Assembly: GCF_000499845.2 (NCBI RefSeq)
Contig: NC_023758.2
Span: 37,900,108 to 37,964,107, forward strand
Direction: 5' to 3'
DNA length: 64,000 nucleotides
Source: Phaseolus vulgaris
Taxonomy: Eukaryota > Streptophyta > Magnoliopsida > Fabales > Fabaceae
Shown here: in pieces, positions 46,529 through 59,154 of the stretch
Layout of the letters: each line of letters opens with the position of its first letter
Position numbering within the stretch: the first letter of the stretch is position 1
Translations under genes and position numbers: made by a program
The notes under the pieces: model-generated
Told to the model about the DNA's origin: nothing
What the model saw: only the letters and a program-made list of their open reading frames with translations
Database searches by the model: none

Positions 46529-47371
46529 CCTCCTTCTTTTTGTGTGTGTTATGTTTTCTTCTGAGGATCATTTGTGTGAGAAGATTTCACGAATTATGTA
46601 GGATGAGATACCTTAAGTTCAACTGTTTTACCGGATTTAAAGATTGGGTCTGTTATTGTAATATTTTGTTTTGTATGCAAGAAAATGTTGTGTAACATTA
46701 TACTGATTAAAAAAAATCAAAACAGTGATAATTTTATGGAAAATGTTTTATTAACTCCCTCCGCACATTACACACTTTTGACGTTGTCCATTGACATTGC
46801 TCACGTAAACAAACATACAGAACACATGGTATTGCACAAGACAACGACGGTTTTTAGTGAGAACCGATGTAAGTATTAGTTTATGCGAGGGTAGAATGGT
46901 AATTTTAGAGTTTTTTTTGTTGTGAAAGCAGAAAAATTTGGGGCGAAATCCTCCGAAGAAGGGATAGTCGTCGGTGGTGAAAGAAGGGTACGTCCGTCGG
47001 AGTGAGAGAAGAAACCGTAGAAGGTGTCATCCAATCGGATAACAAACATTGGTACTATCGTCGTCGATATTGCAGAGGGAGGAGAACGGTAGAACCTCTA
47101 ATCGAAGGTAAGAGCATACATCTGTTATCGTATGGTCGACATTGAGGTAAATGCAAATCGAAATCGAACGTTGATGAATTATTGATCTGTTGTTGTGTGC
47201 ATTAATGGTTGTTTGTTAGTCCATGGTAGGATCGTGGGTGGGAGTGGGTTTGGGTTTGTAGTGCATGTTCATGCTGTGAATAGGTAACCACTGGATAACC
47301 ACTTTTCCCGTTTAGCACGTGACCTTGCCATGGATAGGGTCATGGCCCTTTGGTGTGTTGTGCCTTGTGTG
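46529..47371. other. Downstream of sHSP; unassigned GC-balanced stretch
   Basis: 46900-47120 is G-rich and looks like the untranslated leader of a gene (CTAATCGAAG followed by GTAAGAGC, a plausible intron donor). No coding exon could be connected to it. Confidence 0.35.
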
Positions 47372-47475
47372 ATTTTTGTTAGTGCAAGCTACCATTGTGG
47401 GTGGGAGTGGATTTGTGTTACATTTTTGTTGGTGCAAGCTACCATTGTGGGTGGGAGTGGATTTGTGTTACATGT
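47372..47475. repeat. 50-bp direct duplication
   Basis: Two nearly identical adjacent copies of a unit containing GTGCAAGCTACCATTGTGGG and GGATTTGTGTTACAT. Confidence 0.85.
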
Positions 47476-49057
47476 TCATGTTGTGAATATCCCTTCCATT
47501 AATGTTTTCACACGTGATGTTAATTGATTGAGACATATTCCTTTAGGTTTTGGTGGAAAAAACAAATATATATAAAAAAATTTAGATTAATATGATAAAA
47601 GAATTTAGAAGTGTGATTAACTTATAGGGTGTTTATATATTAAGACTCTCATCACACCTTAATAAATTAATATTTTATTTATTTTTATTCTATTTTTAAT
47701 TTAAAAACATTATTATATTATTATAAATAGTGTCAGTGTTAGGTGTACTTTTTCACAAAACTTTCTCTAACTCATGTACCAACAACTTTTATCTCAAACA
47801 GTTTTATTTTTTAATAATATGGTGTAATATAATATTATTTATACAAAGAGTATAGTGAGAGTCTAGTTAAGATATTTCCTAAAGAATTAGACCGTCAAAT
47901 TAGCATGTTCTATTCAATTGCTGATAAAAAAGAAAGATGTTCTATTCAAAGAATTAGGTGTTTGTGGTGCTCTGTTGATGCAATAATGATGATGTTTTAA
48001 AACGTCCTCTGGATTTGAAAAAGCTTATTTATTTATATAGAAAATATGGTAGACCATAAATACATTCAGCAAATTTTATTTTACCTTTTATATAGAATAA
48101 TTTTGAAATAAAGTGGTGAGGGAATTGAATTTATATAAGACAGTAACGTTACTTAATTTGAAGTAACCGCATTGGAAATGATATTAAAATTTACTTGTCA
48201 TTAATTTTTTAAAATAATAATTTTTACATTTTATTAGACTTAAATAACTTTTTAGCCGGTTATATTTTTTTTATATTTTGTCTGAGTCTTATAAAAGTTC
48301 TACTTTTTGTACTTGGATAAAAAATTTATTTGAATCTATATATATATATATATATAATTTTTGGTTCATGATAAATTTTGAATATTTTACTTTTAGTCTT
48401 AATATATATATTTTTATTTTAAATTTATAATTTAGTCATCTAATTTATGTTATGACTAGGAAAATGATAGGAGATAAGAGATAAAGAAGAGACATATTGA
48501 CAATGTTTTAGAATTAAGATAAAACGAAAATAATGAAATAGAAATCACCTTTTTTTAGTGAAAGTATTTTTATATTTATAAATTTGTTACTGTCTCATCG
48601 TCATTAAATTTTCGAGTGAGTTAAACTTGTTAAGATTATCTTATGACTAAGGTTGAATCTTTTGAAGTTATTTACGAATTTTTATAATGCCTGTGACTCA
48701 ATCTTGATTTTAAATGGTGTGAATAACATTTAGATAATTTTATAAATTGGATTGAATTTATACAGTGAGACTTGTTTTCATGATTAATGAATGACTTTTT
48801 CAATACTCTTTTTAGAACATTATTATGGATTAAATATTGAAAATACTTGTTATATCATGCTCAAGCTGTGAAACTGAAAGAAAAAAAAATGTGGAAGAGA
48901 AAAGAAAGATCATATACTATATATGTAATGTATAAGTGAAATACATATTATTACATCTACATATATGATTTATTAAACATGAAAGAAAGGGGATAAGAAT
49001 GAGATGGAGAGACAAATGAAGAGGAGAATAAAGATTATGCCACAGGTATCCTTTAGT
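47476..49057. other. AT-rich intergenic DNA
   Basis: Mostly low-complexity AT. 48603-48765 is repeated at 55339-55501 (see the duplication entry). A short TA microsatellite lies at about 48336-48355. Confidence 0.45.
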
Positions 49058-49300
49058 TTAGGGGACAGTGGTGGTTGAAGGTGGTGGTGGTGGAGGCGAA
49101 GGACAGATGACGGGGAGGATGCAAGGAAAAGGCAGTGGTGGGAGTGGTGGGAGAAAAGGTGGGAATGGTGGAAATTGGAAATTTGTAGGTTTAGGAGTCT
49201 GCATGAGATGCCTTGCTGCTAATGCTCCATCCATCATCCCTGTGAACCAAATAGCAATCACAAAGCACAAAAGCATCAATTTCTCACACCTACAACCCAT
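49058..49300 (-). CDS. Peptide gene D: small secreted Pro-rich protein
   Basis: 80 residues. The start MGCRCEKLMLLCFVIAIWFT (ATG at 49298-49300) was chosen because it aligns with MGCECNRWMILWFVIAISFS of genes B and C; a longer frame from 49369 would put 23 unrelated residues before the signal peptide. The signal peptide ends near GALA, followed by ARHLMQT, a short Pro/Phe/Leu stretch (PPFPPFLPPLPPLPF) and CPSPPPPPPSTTTVP. It keeps the family Cys before the Pro-rich tail. The gene is inverted relative to A-C and lacks their tandemly repeated stop region. Function unknown; export to the cell wall is likely. Confidence 0.8.
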   Translation of the reverse strand: MGCRCEKLMLLCFVIAIWFTGMMDGALAARHLMQTPKPTNFQFPPFPPFLPPLPPLPFPCILPVICPSPPPPPPSTTTVP

Positions 49301-49385
49301 GTTTATGCTTCCTTCAATTCCAACTTTTACTTTTGATTGATTACACTTCACAACTTCTGCATGTTCCAAACACTTCCACCTTCCC

Positions 49386-49394
49386 TTTTATACA
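49386..49394 (-). promoter_or_regulatory. TATA box of peptide gene D
   Basis: TGTATAAAA on the minus strand in the same GTGTATAAAAGGGAAGG context as genes A, B and C, about 86 bp upstream of the start codon. Confidence 0.65.
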
Positions 49395-49420
49395 CAGATT
49401 AATCAATCAAATATTACTCT

Positions 49421-50284
49421 CTAGGTTTCTTTAATCAATTACTCATTTATTTCTATTATAATATATAACATTCCCATTAAGCATAATAAACTCCCTCTTA
49501 ATGGAATACCAATTACGAGTATTCTTTCAATCAATGCTTAATACAGATGTTGATACTGTCTCTATCTCTTTCCATATATGTCTTCCAATAGTTTCTCATG
49601 ATAACGGTGTTATAATAATAAAAGCACATTATTATGAATCATAAAGGAAACAATATTATAGTTAAGATTCACTTTTGATACCATCAATAGTAGATTTAAG
49701 GGTTTAATATATATATGGAAAATTGATTTTTGTTTCTAGTCTAAATTTTAGATTTTCTAGAAAAAAACTATTGAAATGAATGTTTGTCAAATTTGTTTTA
49801 CTTAAATGTATTTTCAATTTAAATTAAAATGTTAAAATATTTCTTATTAATTCATCGTCGATATAATAATATAATATTATAATACAGTCTACAATATAAA
49901 TTCGTTTGTTAAGTGAAATAAAAATATTATTAAGAACTCATTTCAATAGTTTTTTTATCATGAGTATTTAGAGATCTAAAATTTGGATTATGAAAAAAAC
50001 TATGAACGAAAGACATATTTAATCCTAATTTTAATAAAAAAATTACATTGATTTGTCTTATAAATTGAGATTAAAAAATTAATTTTTTTACCTTACACTT
50101 GAACATACTTCTTTATCAATATTTGAATAATTTTTCCAATATGTTCCAGTAATAGTGACAGAAGAAAAAAAAATGTTTAAGTGCAAGAAAATTTAAATCT
50201 TATTTATTTTATAAAATTATAGATTGAATTGAAGGGTGATGTTTTAATTAGAATTACTTTAGCTTATAACATTTTTTTCATTAT
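49421..50284. other. Upstream of gene D, AT-rich
   Basis: 49421-49600 is shared with 55505-55680 and, in reverse orientation, with the regions upstream of A-C (AATATTCCATTAAGAGGGAG). Beyond that nothing is recognised. Confidence 0.5.
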
Positions 50285-50287
50285 AAT

Positions 50288-51231
50288 CACTAGTGCAGAA
50301 ACATAAAACAAATGCGGTTATTTCGAATTTATAAATGCGGCTTTATAGCTGCATTTGATCAACATGCACTTGTAAATCAAGAAATATAAATGCGGCTATA
50401 GCCGCATTTATAAATACCATTTACAAGTGCGGTTATTTGCTTTAACCGCACTTGTATATGCCAAATCATTAAAAAAAATTAAAAATTTTAAAACATCGTC
50501 AATCTTGTGTGAAGCCAACGTTGATGAAGAGTCACGGGAGTGCCAACAACGGTGGCGGCAGTAGAAGCGACGGCGGACAGGGAAGCAGCAACGGAACAAA
50601 CCAAAAAATTCACAAGAAACCACGAAGACAATGAAAGAGTACTGAGCAATGCGAGAAACCAAAAAATTTAAGAAAAACGAATGTCAGCCAACGAAACAGT
50701 GCTTCGAGACCACCAATGCAAGGAAAAAAACATATATAAGAAAAACGAAAAACATTTATGGATATATTTGTGAAGATGAAGAGGAAGAAAGAGAGTTCAA
50801 GAAACTTACATTGCACAAATGGAATGCAGATGCAGCAGAAGGAGACGAACTCAGAGTGCGAACGCGAAACGAAGGCAAATACGAGAAATAAAGTTTGAAA
50901 TTGTGTGTGGCGCGCTTCAAAATTTAGGGTAAAGAAGGATTTACGAATGCGGCTAAAGGTAAAACTGCATTCGTAAATCAAAGAATTTTGATTTACGAAT
51001 GCGGTTATTTGAATAGCCGCATGTGTAAATCAAGCGCTTTGATTTACAAGTGCGGTTATACAAATAGCCGCATTCGTAAATCAAGTGCTTTGATTTACGA
51101 ATGCGGCTATTCAAATAACCGCATTCATAAATCAAAATAATTTCAAAAATGCCACCGCATTTTTTACGAAAGCGGGTAGTGCAAAAGCCGCACTAAATAA
51201 AGCATATCCTTTTTTTCTTTTTGCACTAGTA
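50288..51231. mobile_element. Non-autonomous CACTA-like element with TTTACGAATGCGG repeats
   Basis: Ends are CACTAGTGCA on the left and TGCACTAGTA on the right (the last base departs from a perfect inverted repeat), flanked by the 3-bp direct repeat AAT (50285-50287, 51232-51234). Both subterminal regions contain many copies in both orientations of TTTACGAATGCGGCTATT-type motifs. The middle (50500-50900) is a more GC-balanced, purine-rich stretch that may be a captured host fragment. No transposase. Confidence 0.75.
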
Positions 51232-51234
51232 AAT

Positions 51235-51837
51235 GTTTAAGATCCTTATCTACTAGATAGAAAGATGAAAAATACAATAAATTATTTAATGGATGGAAAT
51301 ATAGGTTTTAGACAAATGTAGATTCATATTCTTTTATTTTCGTGTGACTAAAATTTCAACAAGACTTATAACTTCTTAACTTTCATCTCTTCTCTTCTAT
51401 CTCTCTTCTTTCCACCTCATTCCATTTACTTATTTTCTCTAATTTTTTCTTTCTCCAAAAGGGATGATGTTTATTCTTTTCCGTCCAATAAACATCTTGT
51501 CACCTATCATCCTGGCCCAGTTCACCAAGGGAGACTAAATCCCGTTTACCACTAAGACAAATTAATAGAAAAACAATGAACCGAAAGACTATGCCAAGAA
51601 GAAAATTGGAGGATTTCGAAGGTCGTTGGAGGTTTTTGTGAAGGTGAATTTGGAGTTGTGCGCAAAAGTTGTTTTGCAATTCGAAGATGGCAGATGCTTA
51701 TTTCGTTTTTACTAATTTTCCAAACCAATTTCAAGAGAATGATTTATGGAGGGTATTTAAACATTGGGGAAGGGTTCTAGACGTCTTCATCTCTCGAAAG
51801 TAACAATTCATATCTTCATATCTTCAAAACTTTCGAA
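51235..51837. other. Intergenic, no recognised feature
   Basis: No gene recognised. The segment duplication with 22630 begins at about 51838. Confidence 0.35.
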
Positions 51838-52457
51838 AACGTTTGAAAACAATTCACCCCCTCTTGTTTAAGGCCTACAATTATAACAAATTTGTGTGTA
51901 ATGTGGGTGTAGGTAATTTACCTATGAACAATATGTATGTGGATAAATCCATAGATAATTCAACATATTTTAATTTTAAATTTTCAATTATTATTTGAAT
52001 CTTTTTTATTTTAAATTATTATTTACAAATTTTATTTTATGCTTATTTTTATGATTATTATTGACAATTATTAATAAAGTTAGAAGTCACTCGAGGAATG
52101 ACCAAAGAAGTTTTAACCATTACACCAGTCAAGTTTTGTTGTCATGTTATGATTATTATTATACTTATTACTATGATTATAAATATTAATATAATTAATA
52201 ATATAAAAATTATTAATATCATTAATATTATTAATTTTTTTATTATTCAAATTAATAATAACATTGTTAATATTATTAATATTGTTAATATTATTAATAT
52301 TGTTAATATTGTTAATATTATTAACTCGTGGATAATATCTGCCGGCAATGTTGAATTTACCTACGAATTCATATTCGTGGTTAAAAATTCGTAGATAATA
52401 CTAATTTTTTTGTAGTAATTTTTTATAAACAAATATAGGTTTTTTTATAATTAATAA

Positions 52458-52503
<46 letters not shown>
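52458..52503. repeat. TA dinucleotide microsatellite
   Basis: More than 20 TA repeats, longer than at the matching place in copy A (around 23280). Confidence 0.95.
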
Positions 52504-52505
<2 letters not shown>

Positions 52506-53691
52506 CTTACACATGCTACCTCTTATATAGGACGAACTAATGAAATGAACATGCGTTTCTTACATAGGACGAACTAATCAAACCCACATTTTGCAAACCA
52601 AACACATAACACGTCTATGTGAAGCCGGCCGCCAACATTGTTGAACCTACAATTTTCTTTATATTCAATGAAAAAAAACACAAAAGTGATTAAAAGAGGA
52701 AGAAGAAACATAAAAGTTTATATTGCTTCACCTTCCAAACAAAACTATATTTAGTTGCTAATCACCCTAATTAAGTGAATGAAATAAATTTTTTTATCAG
52801 AAAAAAATAAAAGTTATAAAAGATACTTTAAGGATATATCAACCCTTTAACAGTCTTTTAACTATCTTAAAAAACAACAACATCACAATAAATAACAAAC
52901 TAAGACCCACTTGGAGCTCCTAAACTTTGCTGCATAAAACTTCACTGCATATACACGTAAAAATGTATTACAAGATCAGAAAAACACCTTACACCCCTGC
53001 TACAACAACCCGCTGCACCCATCTTTCTATCCTCCTTCTGCCCTGCTCCAAACAACAACCAATTTCCACACCAAGTGAATGAAGTGATATTTTAAACGGT
53101 AAAATGTTTATCTTTTTAATCTAAATTCAAACTCAGTCACCACTATTTCACGGTAAAATTTGTTGAATATCCAACTTTTTGGCCTTAGATACCGTTGTAG
53201 CTTGGGGTAACTATGAAGCATTAAACTAAGAAGCACTTCACTATAGATTAGTTTGGTGGCTTCGTTCCATATTAATGTTGCATTGCCAAACACGTAACAA
53301 ACCATATTAATAATTAATTGAATATTCAATAATATTAAGCACATATACATTTGTTTATAATTAATTTCCATAAAATGGTTGGTTAATTCTTTTTAATAGA
53401 ATATTCTTTATTTAATTTATTTTCCTCATAAAACTAGAATATAAAACTTAATACAAAAACATTCAAATAATATCAATTTAACCAACTTTGGTAATTCTTA
53501 TTTTACGTTTTGGAGAAAAAAAAATATTGATTTAGAAAACCAACAAGTGCAATAAGTATTTATTTTGAGAGTACTCTTAATAAATATTCCATTAAGAGGG
53601 AGTTTAGCATACTATATATATATATAAAAACAAATGAGTAATTAATTAAAGAAATATATATATAAAGTAATATTTAATTGATTAATTTGTG

Positions 53692-53698
53692 TATAAAA
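53692..53698 (+). promoter_or_regulatory. TATA box of peptide gene B
   Basis: TATAAAA in the shared GTGTATAAAAGGGAAGG context, 82 bp upstream of the ATG. Confidence 0.7.
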
Positions 53699-53779
53699 GG
53701 GAAGGTGGAAGATTGTGGAATATGCAGAGTTTGTGAAGTGTAATAAAAAGTAAAACTTAGAACTGAAGGAAGCATAAAC

Positions 53780-54151
53780 ATGGGTTGTGAGTGTAATAGA
53801 TGGATGATTTTGTGGTTTGTGATTGCTATTTCGTTCTCAGGCATGATGGAGAAAGCACTAGCTGCACGACATCTCATGCAGACTCCTATTCTTCCACCCA
53901 TTCTCCCACTGCCACCACTACTCCCACTTCCACCACTACTCTCAAGACTCCCACTGCCACCAACACTCCCACTTCCACCACTACTCTCAAGACTCCCACT
54001 GCCACCACTACTCTCAAGACTCCCACTGCCACCACTGTCACCACTACTCCCAACACCACTATTCCCAGCACTTACTTGCAGCATCCCCTTCCTGTCCCCG
54101 GTGTTCGGGTGTTCACCACCACCACCCTCTTCAGCCACCACTACCCCCTAA
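53780..54151 (+). CDS. Peptide gene B: small secreted Pro/Leu-rich protein
   Basis: 123 residues. The signal peptide MGCECNRWMILWFVIAISFS continues to about residue 28, then AARHLMQTPILPP. The middle is built from a repeated LPLPPLLSRLPLPP-type unit (four to five copies). A non-repetitive end GCSPPPPSSATTTP is shared with A and nearly with C. A second frame starting at 53800 is also open over the whole length because the repeat has no stops; it lacks a signal peptide and is taken as a shadow. The copy lacks transposon insertions and its promoter is intact, so it is the best candidate for an expressed member. Likely cell wall or apoplast; molecular role unknown. Confidence 0.85.
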   Translation: MGCECNRWMILWFVIAISFSGMMEKALAARHLMQTPILPPILPLPPLLPLPPLLSRLPLPPTLPLPPLLSRLPLPPLLSRLPLPPLSPLLPTPLFPALTCSIPFLSPVFGCSPPPPSSATTTP

Positions 54152-54929
54152 ACTAAAGGATACTCTCCTTGAACAGCCCCTTCAGCCACCACTATCCCCT
54201 AAACTAAAGGATACTCTCCTTTCCGTTCAACTCTCCCTCTCATCACCTTCTTTCCTTCATATCTAATAAATCATTGGGGCAATGTAATAAATAATATATA
54301 TTTCACTCCTACTTTATCATATATGCTCTTTCTTTTCTCTTCCACGTGCTTTTTTTTCTTTTCTCCAATTCCATTTTATCTCTATCTTCTGCATTACCTT
54401 CATTAGTAACCTCAACACACAAAATTATACAATGCATTTTGTTTCATCCAATTATTCCATCGTAGAAAAAATAAAACAAGTTCATCCAAAATATTTTAGA
54501 ATAGTATACAATATAAAAGTAGATGGTTAATAGTTTACGTTTTTAACGTTAAACTAACCATAATTAAATATAGGAAAATAAAAAACAATTATAAAATATT
54601 GAGAATTTAAAGATAACATATATTTACGAATATGTATTAAGAAAATATTAAAATTACAAGATTTATATTTCTCAAAATTTTATTTTTTAAATAATTTACT
54701 TCATTTTACGCAGATATAATTAATTTGACTGTTTCATAATTTAATTAATTTTTATTTATATTAATCAAGACTTATAATCAGTGCTACCAAACAAAAAAAT
54801 GTCATACTATATTAGTAAGGGGGCGGGGAGCCATTGTTATCCCCTCTTAGAGGTTCCAATCCCTCTCTTTCCGTTCATATTTTGGTCTTTTCTATTGGAA
54901 CCTAAGAAGTATGGACACTTCTCTTAAAT

Positions 54930-55335
54930 GAGAGTATCCGTATCAGACACAAATATTGGTGTCGACACTCGTAGGACACCTATCGGTGAAGTGTTCAATT
55001 CAAAAAATATTTGTTGAATTTTTTAAAATTCTAACATGGTTCTAACACAATTTTAAAAGGTATAAATACAATAATTTTTTAAAAACTCAAATTTATTGTA
55101 TAAATTTTTATTATGATTATAAAAATAAGGAACAAATTCTTTTGAACCAGTCGAAAAATATTTTTTGCACAATTTGAAACATATTTTTGCACATAAATAT
55201 TTATTTTTAATTTATATAATTAAAAATTATATAATATATAAATTCGTGTTCCCATATCCTACATTTTAGAGATTATACATATCTCCGTATCCGTATACGT
55301 GTCCGTGTCCGTATACGTGTCAGTGTTACTACCTT
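54930..55335. repeat. Single-copy relative of the Helitron satellite unit
   Basis: It starts with GTATCCGTATCAGACAC and GACACTCGTAGGACACC, continues AGTGTTCAATTCAAAAAATA, then GCACATAAATATTTATTTTT and TATAATTAAAAATTATATAA, and ends in a short CGTGTCCGTGTCC array. Block order equals 10062-10440. It is present only once here, without tandem amplification. Confidence 0.8.
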
Positions 55336-55338
55336 ATC

Positions 55339-55690
55339 AAGTTATTAAATTTTCGAGTGAGTTAAACTTGTTAAGATTATTTTATGACTAGGGTTGAATC
55401 TTTTGAAGTGATTTACGAATTTTTATAATGCCTGTGACTCAATCTTGATTTTAAATGGTGTGAATAACATTTAGATAATATTATAAATTGGATTGAATTT
55501 ATACTCTGTAGGTTTCTTTAATCAATTACTCATTTATTTCTATTATAATATATAACATTGCCATTAACCATAATAAACTCCCTCTTAATGGAATACCTAT
55601 TAGAGTATTCTTTCAATCAATATTTAATGCATATGTTCATACTGTCTCTTTCCATATATCTCTTCCAATAGTTTCTACTGATATTCCCAA
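55339..55690. repeat. Copy of the gene-D region with the gene deleted
   Basis: 55339-55501 matches 48603-48765 and 55505-55680 matches 49421-49600 in the same orientation. The 650 bp between these in the gene-D locus, which include the whole peptide gene D, are missing here. Confidence 0.85.
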
Positions 55691-56383
55691 GCTATTAGAA
55701 ACTGGTGTCTGAGATTGATCTAATTTAAAAGAATCAGTCTTTTTTTGTTATATTGCTAACCGTGTTATAGTAATAACAACACATAATTATGAATCATAAA
55801 TGGTACATTATTAGTCAAGATTCACTTGTGTTGATAAACAAATAGTAAATTTAATGATGAAGATTACATTGATTTGTTTTAAAATAGATTAATAATTAAA
55901 AACATTAATCTTTTTTACCTTGCACTTCAACATTCTTCTTTATCAATATTCAAACATGTCACATAATTATTTTCTTTATCTTACACTGATAATATATTAT
56001 TACTGATATCTTTTCTTTCCTATTTTTGTATTAAAGAAAAATTAGTTTTAATGTGTAATTACATTTGAAGGGATACTTTTCCCTTTACTTTTTCTCTTCA
56101 ATAAATTTTGGAAGCAACTATTAAAGTATTTGTACTTTCTTTTCTTTTTGTACTTATGTGAATACTTGTTATGAATGGACTATTTAACCTATATTCAATA
56201 TTTAATCTATCATTCCACTCTTTACGCCTTGTACCTATTTAGTGACAATTTTGTTGTCTTGACTGTGAAGGCTTCTCTTCTTTGATATAGAGTGCTCCAT
56301 TTTGTAGTGCAGACCTTTTGATTATTTATTTTCACAAATTCTGATTCCATATTAAGTATTAGGTTGTTGGCTCCTAAAACAAC
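55691..56383. other. AT-rich intergenic DNA
   Basis: No gene recognised. The minus-strand open frame at 56222-56404 has no family motif. Confidence 0.35.
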
Positions 56384-58108
56384 CACTGGTACAAAAAAGT
56401 TCATTAACGATGGTTAAAAAGATTATATAAAGACGATTTCTAAATCGTTGTTATTGTGGGTGTCGTTATAAATTAGTTTTTTATAACGACGAATCTAGAA
56501 TCGTCACTATAAAACACATTAATGATACTTAAAAACCGTCATTATTTTGCAAAGTGATTTTTTTAAATGGATTTTTAGCGATGGTTCTAGTGGGGAAATG
56601 TCGTTATAAATGTTTTTTAACGACGATTCAAGTGGAGAACCATCGTTATAAGTGTAATTTTTTTAAAAAAAATATTATTATATTTATTAAACTTTAATCC
56701 TGCATAAAATATCAAATTTATAGAATAATATTGCATGTAATATCATAATATAAATAGAAAAGTCTATAAAAGTTCTATAAATATATGAAATTTTTTTATG
56801 TCATTCTAAAGTGTTATGCATGGTTACCTTAAAGTGCATCCAAGTGAGTTTCTTTGCATTTTCACTTGCACTTCTCCTCCCACTCAACATGTTATATCCA
56901 GAATAAATACTGAAATAATAAGATTTCATGTTAGAACACACACATAACATTATGTAATGTAATGTATGAGTAATAAATTTGTGAATGTAATATAATCATA
57001 ATGGTTTGATAAATCTCTAATTTATACTAGAAAAATCAGGCAAAATTTCAGAATTTTCTAACAAGTGTAAGTATGAGAACTAAAACCTCAAAATACCTAA
57101 ATAATACTTATAAATAAAAAAATAAGAGTAAAACGATAGATTTTTTGAATTTTGGTGGATCCTAATCCCCATCGAATATTGGCCACGTGATTTGTTACCT
57201 CGTTTCGAGCATTTACGTGTCTTCATCTGACTTCTCTATCAAAAGTTATGACTATTTAAAGTTATGCTAATTTTTTCCGACTCCAAATCTATCACTCTTC
57301 TATTCAATTTTAGGACTCCTCCATCAACTATCCAGTAAATGAAGTTACCACAAACCCTAATACTAACTAATCAACACATACATGCAAATATTTATTATCA
57401 AATTAATTAAAAATTTAAGGGTTTAGGGAGGCAACGTGCACCACTCCTGATAGTGTGTGTGGTGGAGGTGTTTGCGGCGTGTGTAGGAGAGGAGGAGAGA
57501 TGCGCGCAGGGGTTTTCAAGTGGCGATGGCAGTGACAATAAGGAATAGTGCTAGTGGCGATGGAGAGAAGAAGCGAGCAGTGAGAGAAGGATCCTGGCAA
57601 TGAGGTGCACGTGAAGAACTTAGAGCGCACGAAGGGGGTTGGCCGGAGTGTTGTAACGCGCGAAGGAAGCTGACAACAACACTGTAGTGGCGCACAGAAG
57701 GCAGTGCAATACGGTGGTCGCGAGCTGACGGTGGTTTGTGGTGCTCAATGTCGTGGTGCGGTGGCGTGACGAAGGATGACGATGAAGTTGGCGCGAGCAA
57801 GATGAAAGGGCGGCGGCACGACCAAGATGAAGGCGGCACTAGCGTGGGAGGGGGACCTTTGGCTGGAAGTAGATGGCAATGAAAAAAGAGTGAAGACGAA
57901 GAAGGAAGTAGGTAGCGTGACAATAAAGAGTGAAGAAATATGTTAAAGAGTGTGCTGCGGAAAATAAAAAACACCAAAATAACGATAATTCACACAGATT
58001 ATCGTAATTTTTTACTTCGATGCATATATAATGACGATTCGTGTAGGGAACCGTTGTTATTTTTCACATTTTTTTAATATAACAACAATTCGTTGAAGAA
58101 CCATCATT
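56384..58108. mobile_element. CACTG-type non-autonomous element, right end lost
   Basis: The left end is CACTGGTACAAAAAAG. Both sides carry AACGACGATT and AACCATCGTTAT-type subterminal repeats in both orientations (56405-56660 and 57975-58105). The expected right terminus CTTTTTTGTACCAGTG is absent; other sequence begins at about 58108. The GC-rich middle (57421-57980) is unlike its surroundings and may be captured host DNA. No protein I recognise. Confidence 0.65.
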
Positions 58109-59150
58109 AATGCTTTGTTTGGATTAGAGGGTGTGGGGGAGTGGAAAGTTGAGGGTGAGGGGGAGTGGAAGTGTGAAGATTTGAGAAGAAAGTTGAGTGT
58201 GTTTGGATTGAGGTATGTTAGAGTGAATGTGTGAGGAAAGTTTATTGAAATATGTGAGTGATGTGATTGTTGTAAGGATATTTTGAATTATTTTTAATTG
58301 TGTAAACGATAAGATTACAAATTTACCCTTGTGTATAAAAAAAAGAAAACAAATAATAATTAATTTTGTTCACATTTTATTCAATTAAAATAATTTAAAA
58401 TTTCAATTATAAATAAAAAAATAAAATAATGTAAAATTCAAACAAATAAATAAAATATAAAATGTAAATATAATTATATTATTTTTCAATTTATTAATTT
58501 ATTTTAATTTTATTAGTTAAATTAATGTATTTAGATAATTTTAATATTATTTATGATTCTTTAAATTATATATATATATAAATAAAGTAATGTTTCAATG
58601 TAATGGAGCCTAAATTTAATTTATACATAATATAAATTAAATGTTAAAAAAGTTGTATTTAAAATCATATTATTCTCTAAATAAGTACCATTAAAACTAC
58701 CATGAAAACCTTAATATTCTAAAAACAGAAAAAAAATTCAATGTTTTATGACTAATATGAAAAAAAAGTCCTATTAATCAATAAAATAAAAAACAATAAT
58801 TATATTAGTGCTGATAAAAAAAACAATAATTATATTAATTTGGTCTAGATTTAAAATGAATTTTAATTAAGAGAAATTCATTCCAATGGATTCTTAATAG
58901 CAAAAATATAACAAAAATATGTAATTTATTTATTTAATTTTAAATAATATAATATAAATTTTATTATTATCTTAATATTTCTATTTTAAATTAATTTATA
59001 TAATTAATTTTCATGAAAATAATTATATTATTTTTATTACTAATAATATATTCAAAACAATACAAATTATTATAAAAAAAAAAAAATAAACAACACAAAA
59101 ATTTACAAATATGAAAATAACTAACATAATTGATTATTTCTATAGTTAAA
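58109..59150. other. AT-rich DNA, possible MITE remnant
   Basis: It begins TTTGTTTGGATTAGAGGGTG. A loosely matching inverted sequence (CCAAACAACCACTACG...CTCCCCTACCAC) lies at 59415-59455, so 58109-59460 could be one element with decayed ends. No target duplication could be set. Confidence 0.35.
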
Positions 59151-59154
59151 AAAC

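Larger units (their letters stand above)
51838..54895. repeat. Segment B, uninterrupted copy of the peptide-gene segment
   Basis: Colinear with copy A (22630-36980) once its copia and CACTA insertions are removed, and with copy C (59905-62648) once its MULE element is removed. At about 53105 it reads TTTATCTTTTTAATCTAAAT, the empty site of the copia element. At about 53630 it reads AAACAAATGAGTAATTAATT, the empty site of the MULE element. Confidence 0.9.

Noticed and set aside
57415..57977. Pro/Ser/His-rich minus-strand open frames in the GC-rich core of the CACTG-type element.
   Set aside because: Several frames are open at once because of high GC, no domain is recognisable, and the region lies between transposon subterminal repeats.
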